From CADEFQ01 sp050185195 (GTDB taxonomy: Bacteria > Pseudomonadota > Gammaproteobacteria > Steroidobacterales > Steroidobacteraceae): DNA of 64,000 bases. Below, in pieces: positions 57,802-64,000 of this stretch. Position 1 is the first letter of the stretch, and each line of letters opens with the position of its first letter. Both the position numbers and the translations under genes were made by a program. The notes under the pieces are model-generated. The model saw only the letters and a program-made list of their open reading frames with translations, ran no database searches and was not told where the DNA came from. The stretch covers positions 186,001-250,000 of the forward strand of contig JBFWZQ010000003.1 of assembly GCA_050185195.1 (NCBI GenBank). Direction: 5' to 3'.

Positions 57802-58865
57802 GCGCGCGCCAGTACGCGGCGCTGCCCGATCCGTTCGTGTTGCACCGGGGTGGCAGGCTCCACGGCGCGCGCGTCGCCTTCGAAACCTGGGGCACGCTCG
57901 CGCCCGCAAAGGACAACGCGATCCTCGTCTTCACGGGGCTGTCGCCGTCGGCCCATGCAGCGCGCTCACCGGCCGACCCTTCGCCGGGCTGGTGGGACAC
58001 GATGATCGGGCCGGGCCTCGCGATCGACACCGATCGCTGGTTCGTGATCGTGGTGAACTCGCTCGGCAGCTGTTTCGGTTCGACGGGCCCCGCATCCATC
58101 GATCCGGCCACCGGCGAACGCTATCGCCTCGCCTTTCCGGAACTGGCAATCGAGGACATCGCGCGGGCCGGATACGACCTGCTCCGCGCGCTCGGCATCA
58201 CGCGGGCGGACACCCTCCTCGGCCCCTCGCTCGGCGGCATGGTGGTGCTCGCCTTCGCGGCGGCATTCCCCGGCGCCGCACGCCGCCTCGTGAGCATCAG
58301 TGGCAGCGAGGGCGCAACACCCTTCACCATCGCGCTGCGCAGCCTGCAGCGCGAGGCGATCCTGCGCGATCCGGCCTGGCAGGACGGCCACTATGCCCCC
58401 GACTCACCGCCACGCACCGGGCTGCGCCTCGCGCGCAAGCTCGGCACGATCACCTATCGATCGGCCGGCGAATGGGCGCAGCGTTTCGGCAGGCAGCGGA
58501 TCGCCGCCGACCGCGCGCCGAACAGTTTTTCGCCGGAATTCGAGATCGAGGGTTACCTCGAAGCCCAGGCGGTGAAGTTCGTCGAGGCCTTCGACGCCAA
58601 CTGCTACCTGTACCTGTCGCGCGCGATGGATCGCTTCGAACTCGCGCCGCTCGCGCAGGGCTGCGTCGAGCGCGCGCTCGTGATCGGCGTCGACTCGGAC
58701 ATCCTCTTCCCGATCGAGGGGCAGCGTGCGATCGCGGCCACGCTCACGCGCGCCGGCGCCGCGACCGAACTCGTCGCGATGCCCTCGATCGAAGGGCACG
58801 ATGCCTTCCTCGTCGACATCCCGCGCTTCTCCGCCGCCATCGGCCGCTTCCTTCACGCAGCCTGA
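57798..58865 (+). CDS. MetX-family acyltransferase, probable serine O-succinyltransferase
   Basis: The product is 355 aa, an alpha/beta-hydrolase acyltransferase of the MetX family. Nucleophile Ser in LLGPSLGGMVVLAFAAAF near 142, Asp in IGVDSDILFP near 301 and His in PSIEGHDAFL near 335 form the triad; NSLGSCFGSTGPASIDPATG is the oxyanion/substrate loop. MetX enzymes acylate homoserine, but a Xanthomonad branch was shown to make O-succinylserine for cysteine synthesis. Translational overlap with cysK favours that serine-specific branch. Substrate choice needs a biochemical test; homoserine O-acetyltransferase is the alternative. Confidence 0.85.
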   Translation: MSARQYAALPDPFVLHRGGRLHGARVAFETWGTLAPAKDNAILVFTGLSPSAHAARSPADPSPGWWDTMIGPGLAIDTDRWFVIVVNSLGSCFGSTGPASIDPATGERYRLAFPELAIEDIARAGYDLLRALGITRADTLLGPSLGGMVVLAFAAAFPGAARRLVSISGSEGATPFTIALRSLQREAILRDPAWQDGHYAPDSPPRTGLRLARKLGTITYRSAGEWAQRFGRQRIAADRAPNSFSPEFEIEGYLEAQAVKFVEAFDANCYLYLSRAMDRFELAPLAQGCVERALVIGVDSDILFPIEGQRAIAATLTRAGAATELVAMPSIEGHDAFLVDIPRFSAAIGRFLHAA

Positions 58866-58933
58866 ACGGCTTCTTCACGTGCGTGTCACGTGCCCCCGCC
58901 AACATGCGCGTGCACAAACCCAAGGAGCCCGCC

Positions 58934-59074
58934 ATGAAGCAGCCTGTCGCACGCCCTTCCTCGACCGCCTCCCTGCCTGCGCCCCGCCCTGCGCGCCTTG
59001 CCCCGCGCCGGCGGCGCGCGATCTTCACGCTCCAGTTGCACGACCGCAGTTACCGGCCGTTTCGCGTGAGGTGA
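58934..59074 (+). CDS. possible 46-aa basic small protein
   Basis: This small ORF has a strong ribosome-binding site (AAGGAG) 7 bases before its ATG. The product reads MKQPVARPSSTASLPAPRPA, then an Arg-rich RLAPRRRRAIF stretch, then TLQLHDRSYRPFRVR: very basic, no hydrophobic segment. It sits 68 bases after the acyltransferase gene and about 20 bases before an intrinsic-terminator-like hairpin, so it would be the last gene of the cysK transcript. No homologue comes to mind; it may be a real small protein or a fortuitous ORF. Confidence 0.5.
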   Translation: MKQPVARPSSTASLPAPRPARLAPRRRRAIFTLQLHDRSYRPFRVR

Positions 59075-59094
59075 TCGCGTGAAGTGATTATGTC

Positions 59095-59132
59095 GCGCCG
59101 GCGCGTGACGCAGTTCACGTGCCGGCGCCTTT
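59095..59132 (+). terminator. terminator hairpin after the cysK operon
   Basis: GCGCCGGC (59095-59102) pairs with GCCGGCGC (59121-59128), and an inner CGTGA/TCACG pair extends the stem; CTTT follows. It separates the cysK/acyltransferase/small ORF unit from the pilin operon. The T-run is short. Confidence 0.65.
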
Positions 59133-59202
59133 CGTCCCGGTTCCCGCGCCTTTGGTCGGGACGCCCCGCGCGCGCCTTGCGGTCCCGCCAGACTGCGAAC
59201 CC

Positions 59203-59790
59203 ATGAAAACGCGCAATGCGGGCTTTACCCTGATGGAGCTGATGATCACGCTGGCGCTCGCCGCGGTCGTCCTGTCGATCGGGGCGCCCAGTTTCGGCGA
59301 GTTCCGTCGCAACAACCGGCTCACGAGCGTCGGCAACGAATTCCTCGGCGCGGTGCAGACCGCGCGCACCGAAGCGATCAAGCGGCAGGTGCCGGTGGCG
59401 GTGTGCCCGTCGGGCAACCCGACCGATGCGGCCGCGACGTGCACGGCAGGCGCCTTCAGCGGCTGGATCGTGTTCGTCGACACCGACAACGATTGTGACC
59501 GCGATGCCGCCGAAGACGTGGTGCGCGTCGGCGCCACGATCGACGCCTCGTTGACCGCTGCGTCGACCGGCAACTGCGCGTCCTTCGGGGCAAACGGCTT
59601 TCGCCAGGACATCGCGGGCAAGACGACCGCCGGCAACACCCTCTTCTGCGACGATCGGGGCACGGCGGCCCAGGCCGGCACCAACCTGTCGGCGGCACGC
59701 GGCATCGAAGTCGGCCCGACGGGGCGCTCGCGTGTCACGCGCGCCCTCGACGAAGTCACGGACGGCACGTCGTGGCCGGCTTGCTCCTGA
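59203..59790 (+). CDS. fimT: minor pseudopilin, GspH/FimT/FimU type
   Basis: The product is 195 aa from ATG 59203 (MKTRNAGFTLMELMITLALA). The prepilin peptidase site is G|FTLME with Glu at position 5 of the mature protein, followed by the hydrophobic N-terminal helix. The globular part has pairs of cysteines (VCPSGN, ATCTAG, NDCDRD, NCASFG, FCDDRG, WPACS) suitable for disulfides. As FimT/FimU it primes type IV pilus assembly together with PilV, PilW and PilX. It heads the operon. The frame open upstream to 59119 is not translated as pilin. Confidence 0.92.
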   Translation: MKTRNAGFTLMELMITLALAAVVLSIGAPSFGEFRRNNRLTSVGNEFLGAVQTARTEAIKRQVPVAVCPSGNPTDAAATCTAGAFSGWIVFVDTDNDCDRDAAEDVVRVGATIDASLTAASTGNCASFGANGFRQDIAGKTTAGNTLFCDDRGTAAQAGTNLSAARGIEVGPTGRSRVTRALDEVTDGTSWPACS

Positions 59791-59800
59791 GGTGCCTGCC

Positions 59801-60283
59801 ATGACCACCCTGCATCGATCCCGGCAGCGCGGCTTCACGATGGTGGAGTCGCTGGTCGCGCTGGTCGTCCTGTCGGTGGGCCTGCTCGGCATCGCGGGCC
59901 TCTACGTGACGAGCCTGCGCACCGGTCGCACCGCGATGATCCGCACCCAGGCCGTGAACCTCGTGAGCGACATGGGCGATCGCATCCGCGCCAACGGCCG
60001 CGGGCGGGCGGCGTACGCGACCGCCACCTATAGCGGCGGGCCGGTCGAGCACGACTGTGTCGTGAACGCCAACTGCAGCGGCGCGGAACTCGCGGAAGAC
60101 GATCTCGCGCGCTGGATCGCGAGCGTCGATGCGACGCTGCCGGGTCCGGTTGCAACGGTCGAGTTCACTCCCGCGGCGGCCACGGGCCTGCCGGATCAAT
60201 TCCAGATTTCGCTCACCTGGCAAGAGGCGCGCGAATCCTTCAGCTACCAGACGAGCACGTTCCTGATCCCGGTGACGCCATGA
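59801..60283 (+). CDS. pilV: type IV pilus minor pilin PilV
   Basis: PilV, 160 aa from ATG 59801 (MTTLHRSRQRGFTMVESLVA). The cleavage site is G|FTMVE with Glu5, then a long hydrophobic helix (VVLSVGLLGIAGLYVTSLRT). Two cysteines in HDCVVNANCSG likely pair. PilV joins the priming complex at the pilus tip. It is 10 bases after the fimT gene, and its stop overlaps pilW (ATGA). Confidence 0.92.
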   Translation: MTTLHRSRQRGFTMVESLVALVVLSVGLLGIAGLYVTSLRTGRTAMIRTQAVNLVSDMGDRIRANGRGRAAYATATYSGGPVEHDCVVNANCSGAELAEDDLARWIASVDATLPGPVATVEFTPAAATGLPDQFQISLTWQEARESFSYQTSTFLIPVTP

Positions 60284-61335
60284 GCCGCCGCGAGCAGGGC
60301 ATCGGCCTCATCGAGCTGCTCGTCGCGCTGGCGATCGGCTCGGTGCTGATCGTAGGCGCCGTCTACGTGTACTCGCAGAGCAGCAGCTCCTATCGCGTCA
60401 GCGACGCCACCTCGCGCCTGCAGGAAGATGCCCGCTACGCGTTCTCGATCATCGAGCCCGACGTGCAGCTCGCGGGCTACTACGGCTTCTCGAACTCGCC
60501 GGACGACTTCAAGTACATCACCGGCGGGGCGACCTCGAGCGCCGTGCCGGCGTCGCGCATGCAGGCGGCGAGCGCGGCACTCGCGGGCCTGCCGTCGGGC
60601 TTCCAGTCCTGCGGCAACAACTTCGCGGTGAACCTCGTCGCGACGGTCGAGGGCAGCAACGACGCCTACACGCTCGCCTGCGCCGCGGAGGCCGGAGGCG
60701 CCGAGGCCAACACGGACACCCTGACGATCCGCCGCGCCTCGCGCGTGGCGCTGGCGGCGGCCACGGGCGGCCGGCTGCAGCTGCTCGTGAGCCGTCTCTC
60801 CCCGACCAACCAGTACATGCTTTCGGACGGCAGCCTGCCTGCAACGCCGGCGCTCGATCCCGAGACCGTGCAGGTGCGCGACCTCGTCGTGCGCAGCTAC
60901 TACATCTCGACCGACTCCGAGGCGCCCACCCGCGTCGGCCTGCCCGCGCTGCGCGTGAAGACGCTCGTCGACGGCGACTTCACGGACGAGCAGGTGATGC
61001 CCGGCGTCGAGGACTTGCAGGTGCAGTTCGGCATCGACACGGGCGACTACGACAACGACGGCGTGATCGACCCGGGCCTCGACGCCGACAACAACGGCAT
61101 TCCCGACGCCCCGCGCGGCATCGCGACCCGCTATGTGAACGCGGACGCGCTGCCGGTCGGCTTCCAGGTCGTCGCCGTGCGCCTCTGGCTGATGATGCGC
61201 AGCGCGCAGTTCGAGGCCGGCTTCGTCGACGGCCGCACCTACGACTACGCCGACAAGAGCGTCTCGCCGGGCGACGGCAGCCGACGCATGCTCGTTTCAC
61301 GCACCATCCAGCTGCGCAACGCGCGCCAGCTCTGA
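60280..61335 (+). CDS. pilW: type IV pilus minor pilin PilW
   Basis: PilW, 351 aa, has the prepilin motif G|IGLIE (MSRREQGIGLIELLVALAIG). The globular domain holds the possible calcium-binding repeats DTGDYDNDGVIDPG and LDADNNGIPDAPRG at about residues 250-279, reminiscent of thrombospondin type 3 loops. PilW bridges PilV and PilX in the tip complex of other species. It overlaps pilV by 4 bases and is 7 bases before pilX. Confidence 0.92.
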   Translation: MSRREQGIGLIELLVALAIGSVLIVGAVYVYSQSSSSYRVSDATSRLQEDARYAFSIIEPDVQLAGYYGFSNSPDDFKYITGGATSSAVPASRMQAASAALAGLPSGFQSCGNNFAVNLVATVEGSNDAYTLACAAEAGGAEANTDTLTIRRASRVALAAATGGRLQLLVSRLSPTNQYMLSDGSLPATPALDPETVQVRDLVVRSYYISTDSEAPTRVGLPALRVKTLVDGDFTDEQVMPGVEDLQVQFGIDTGDYDNDGVIDPGLDADNNGIPDAPRGIATRYVNADALPVGFQVVAVRLWLMMRSAQFEAGFVDGRTYDYADKSVSPGDGSRRMLVSRTIQLRNARQL

Positions 61336-61342
61336 GTACGCC

Positions 61343-61816
61343 ATGCAGACATCACATTCCGGCAGGCAGGGACAACGGGGCGCGGCGCTCGTGATCGGGC
61401 TGCTGCTGCTCGTGGTCCTCACATTGCTTGCCATCACCGGGATGAACACGGCCTCGTCCGAGCTGATCATGGCCGGCAACGAGCAGTACCGGCAGAACGC
61501 CTTCCAGGCCGCCGAAGCCGGCATCGAGCGCGCGATCAGCCTGCTGCCGACGATCCCGCAGTCGGGCGCCGCGGTCGTCGTGCCGAATGTCGCCGTGCCC
61601 GGATCGACCTCGGGCGACACGTTCACCACCTCGAGCCGCTACATGGGCGACGACCTCAACCTGCCCGGCTTCAGCGCCGGCAAGTTCGTCGGCTTCCACT
61701 ACCAGGTCGAAAGCACCGGCAGCTCGGCGCGCAACGCGAATGCACGGCACGCACAGGGCGCCTTCGTGATCCAGAGCGCGGGCGGCGCCGGCTCGTTCGG
61801 CTCCATCAATCCCTAG
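61343..61816 (+). CDS. pilX: type IV pilus minor pilin PilX
   Basis: PilX, 157 aa, begins MQTSHSGRQGQRGAALVIGL with the cleavage G|AALVIG and no Glu5, as is usual for PilX proteins. The segment LVVLTLLAITGMNTASSELI is the N-terminal helix, followed by NEQYRQNAFQAAEAGIERAI, which is conserved among PilX-like proteins. It lies between pilW and an unknown exported protein. Confidence 0.92.
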   Translation: MQTSHSGRQGQRGAALVIGLLLLVVLTLLAITGMNTASSELIMAGNEQYRQNAFQAAEAGIERAISLLPTIPQSGAAVVVPNVAVPGSTSGDTFTTSSRYMGDDLNLPGFSAGKFVGFHYQVESTGSSARNANARHAQGAFVIQSAGGAGSFGSINP

Positions 61817-61836
61817 AGATTCCTGAGGAACGCACC

Positions 61837-62193
61837 ATGAAGCGCACCCCACTGCTTGCCCTGCCGGCGATCCTGGCCCTCGGCCTGCTCGCCGCCCTGC
61901 AGCCGGCCGGCGCCGCGGCACCGAAGCTGCGCAACATCACGATCGCCGTCGAGGCGCTCGCCTCCTCGGTAACGCTGCCCTCGAGCGTCGGCGGCACGCT
62001 CGCCATGCCCGTGTGCGCCGCCTGTGCGCCGCGCACGTTCCAGACCACCGAGGCGACGCAGTTCCTGCTGGATGACCAGCCGGCCAGCATCGCGAGCCTG
62101 CGTGCCGCCCTGCTCAAGCACCCGAAGAACATCGTGACGGTGTCCTACGTCGTCGAAACCGGCGTCGTGACCCAGGTCTCCGCCGCGCAGTAA
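61837..62193 (+). CDS. unknown exported CxxC protein in minor-pilin operon
   Basis: The product is 118 aa. A signal peptide (LLALPAILALGLLAALQPAG, cleavage near AAA) leads to a small beta-rich mature domain with a CxxC pair (MPVCAACAPRTFQTTEATQF) and a C-terminal NIVTVSYVVETGVVTQVSAA strand. It lacks a prepilin site. In Pseudomonas-type operons pilX is followed directly by pilY1; here this gene lies between them, 20 bases after pilX and 31 bases before pilY1. It may be a pilus accessory or PilY1 chaperone (inference). Confidence 0.8.
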   Translation: MKRTPLLALPAILALGLLAALQPAGAAAPKLRNITIAVEALASSVTLPSSVGGTLAMPVCAACAPRTFQTTEATQFLLDDQPASIASLRAALLKHPKNIVTVSYVVETGVVTQVSAAQ

Positions 62194-62224
62194 GCGCGCC
62201 GCAACTGCAACCGAGGATCCCTCC

Positions 62225-64000
62225 ATGTCGACCCTCAAGCACCCGATCAGCAAGACGCTCGGCTTCGCCCTCGCGACGATACTCGTCGCGCTGCCCGCCG
62301 CGGCCGACGACACCGAGATCTACATGAGCAAGGCATCGGCCGGCGCCCAGCCGAACGTGCTGTTCATCATCGATACCTCGGGCAGCATGGACGGCAAGGT
62401 CGACACGACGCCGCTCTACGACCCGAACACGGTCTATACCGGCAGTTGCGCGGCCGATCGCATCTACTTCAGCACGGACGACGATCCGCCCGATTGCGGC
62501 ACGAGCCAGTGGTTCCCGGCCTCGTCGAACCACTGCAACGCCTCGGCCGCCGCCCTGACGAACATCGGCGGCAGCGGCACCTGGCCGGCCTTCGGCAACT
62601 CGCGGGAACGTGCCGCACAGTATCGCCGCAGTGAGTGGCGGGGCATCTCCGGCGGCAACTCGGGCCAGGTCGAGTGCGCGGCCGACAACGGCGTGCACGG
62701 CGAGAACGGCACGACCACGAACCCCTATCCGCGGGACAACGCGGCGTCGCCCTGGGGCGCCACGTCGCGACTGAGCTGGCGCAGCATCGGCAACCGCTAT
62801 CGCTTCTACACCGGCAATTACCTCAATTACGAGAACGGCACCGGCGGCGCGTCCACCATGACCCGCCTGCAGATCGTGCGCGACGTGGCGATCAACCTCG
62901 CCTCGTCCCTGCAGAACGTCAACCTCGGCCTGATGCGTTACAACACGAACGCGCAGGGCGGCTATGTGCTGCACGCCGTGGAAGACATCGCGACCAGCCG
63001 CAACAGCATCATCTCGACGCTCAATGGCTTCGATCCCGACAGCGGCAGCGGCGGCACGCCGCTCTCCGAAACGCTCTACGAGGCGGCCCACTACCTCACG
63101 GGCAAGAAGGTCGTGTACGGCGACCAGGGCAAGCCCGGCGTCAGCGTCGATGCGTCGCGTACCTCGCCCGGTGGCGGCACCTACAAGTCGCCGATCGCGT
63201 ACCAGTGCCAGAAGAACTATGTCGTCTACCTCACGGACGGCGCGCCGACCGTGGACAGCGATGCTGTCGACGCCATCGGCACGCTGATCGGCAGCTCGTG
63301 CAAGGCCGACCCGATCGAGCCCTACCACGACAACGGCTGGGACGCGGGCAGCGGCGTGTGCATGGACGACCTCGCGAACTGGCTCAACACGGCGGATCTC
63401 GCGCCCGGCACCCTGCCCGGCACGCAGACCGCCTCGACCTACGTCGTCGGCTTCGGCGACGACCTCGCGGGCCAGCCCACCGGCGACACGCCGGGCTACC
63501 TCAACGAAATCGCCAAGGCGGGCGGTACTGAGCGGGCCTACTCGGCCGGCGACGTCCCGACCCTCACCGCGGCACTGCAGACGATCTTCAGCGGCATCCA
63601 GGACAGCAGCTCGACGTTCATCACGCCGTCGATCTCCGTCAACACCTTCAACCGCGCGCAGACGAGCAGCGACCTGTATTTCTCGCTCTTCAAGGTGTCG
63701 CCGGGCGAGCACTGGCCCGGCAACCTGAAGAAATACCAGTTGAAGGGCACGTCGATCCTCGATGCGCTCGACAAGTCGGCGGTCGACACGAGCGGCTTCT
63801 TCGCCAAGGGCACGACCAGCCTCTGGTCGGGCAGCGCCGACGGCAATGACATCACGCTGGGCGGCGCGGCAAGCAAGCTGCCGGACCCGGCGAGCCGATC
63901 GCTCTACACCTCCCTCGCGTCGGGCAGCCCGCTCAACAACAGCGCGAATGCGTTCAGCACGGCGAACGCCGCGCTCACCGACGCCCTCGTCGGCGCCGGC
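62225..64000 (+). CDS. pilY1: type IV pilus tip adhesin PilY1 (partial)
   Basis: The first 592 codons of PilY1 are present and the frame runs off the window end. A signal peptide (LGFALATILVALPAAA, then DDTE) precedes a von Willebrand A domain: MIDAS motif FIIDTSGSMDG near 47-57, GTPLSETLYEAAHYL near 279-293 and VVYLTDGAP near 335-343. Many Cys, Asn and Gly residues lie between. After about residue 440 comes the FSGIQDSSSTFITPSISVNT/FNRAQTSSDLYFSLF region that leads into the C-terminal beta-propeller of PilY1, which is outside the window. PilY1 is the tip adhesin and mechanosensor of type IV pili. Confidence 0.93.
   Translation, partial: MSTLKHPISKTLGFALATILVALPAAADDTEIYMSKASAGAQPNVLFIIDTSGSMDGKVDTTPLYDPNTVYTGSCAADRIYFSTDDDPPDCGTSQWFPASSNHCNASAAALTNIGGSGTWPAFGNSRERAAQYRRSEWRGISGGNSGQVECAADNGVHGENGTTTNPYPRDNAASPWGATSRLSWRSIGNRYRFYTGNYLNYENGTGGASTMTRLQIVRDVAINLASSLQNVNLGLMRYNTNAQGGYVLHAVEDIATSRNSIISTLNGFDPDSGSGGTPLSETLYEAAHYLTGKKVVYGDQGKPGVSVDASRTSPGGGTYKSPIAYQCQKNYVVYLTDGAPTVDSDAVDAIGTLIGSSCKADPIEPYHDNGWDAGSGVCMDDLANWLNTADLAPGTLPGTQTASTYVVGFGDDLAGQPTGDTPGYLNEIAKAGGTERAYSAGDVPTLTAALQTIFSGIQDSSSTFITPSISVNTFNRAQTSSDLYFSLFKVSPGEHWPGNLKKYQLKGTSILDALDKSAVDTSGFFAKGTTSLWSGSADGNDITLGGAASKLPDPASRSLYTSLASGSPLNNSANAFSTANAALTDALVGAG

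Overview
The window is visibly GC-rich DNA from a Gram-negative bacterium, most probably a gammaproteobacterium near Xanthomonadales/Nevskiales. Reasons: E. coli-type RpoB/RpoC, zinc-free S14, a three-helix type SecE, the tRNA-Tyr/Gly/Thr-tuf-tRNA-Trp-secE-nusG order, paired tuf genes, a type IV minor-pilin operon, and a MetX-like acyltransferase next to cysteine synthase as described in Xanthomonads. The exact genus cannot be read from the sequence. I see no prophage, IS element, CRISPR array or plasmid signature; this is chromosomal core with accessory flanks.

Layout. 1-2223: tail of a DUF2891 gene, a small DUF6522-like gene, and on the minus strand a GreA/GreB-family gene behind an unrecognised membrane protein. 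2240-12203: a cell-surface locus of four DUF11-type secreted proteins (one of 991 aa on the minus strand; 163, 373 and 1698 aa on the plus strand), the last ending in a predicted outer-membrane beta-barrel. 12204-18644: a lipoprotein, uvrA, a GNAT acetyltransferase, an Ala-rich lipoprotein, pepQ and mscL.

18711-50415, almost wholly minus strand, is a merged ribosome/RNA-polymerase superlocus. Read in the direction of transcription it runs secE-nusG-rplK-rplA-rplJ-rplL-rpoB-rpoC, then three small envelope genes (one on the plus strand), then rpsL-rpsG-fusA-tuf-rpsJ, then rplC through rplQ including secY and rpoA. The rif, str, S10, spc and alpha operons of E. coli are therefore laid end to end. 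A strong promoter and leader hairpin precede rpsL; a second promoter and a roughly 300-base structured leader lie between rpsJ and rplC; an intrinsic terminator follows rpoC. Degenerate GGGCNAC heptamer arrays, often as facing inverted pairs, sit in four spacers of this superlocus. 50426-52027 holds tRNA-Trp, a second tuf (one silent base and one stop-codon base different from the first), tRNA-Thr, tRNA-Gly and tRNA-Tyr behind a stable-RNA-type promoter.

52095-64000: a DUF6632-like membrane gene divergent from an HxlR-type regulator with a perfect operator-like palindrome between them; a tightly overlapping operon rluB - SRPBCC protein - exported protein - hutI - hutG; cysK with a probable serine O-succinyltransferase; a 46-codon ORF with a strong ribosome-binding site and a terminator; and a minor-pilin operon (fimT/fimU, pilV, pilW, pilX, an unknown exported CxxC protein, pilY1), cut by the window end.

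The best candidates for something undescribed are the DUF11/beta-barrel locus, the heptamer arrays in the ribosomal spacers, the relocated leader upstream of rplC, the extra protein in the pilin operon and the 46-residue basic ORF.
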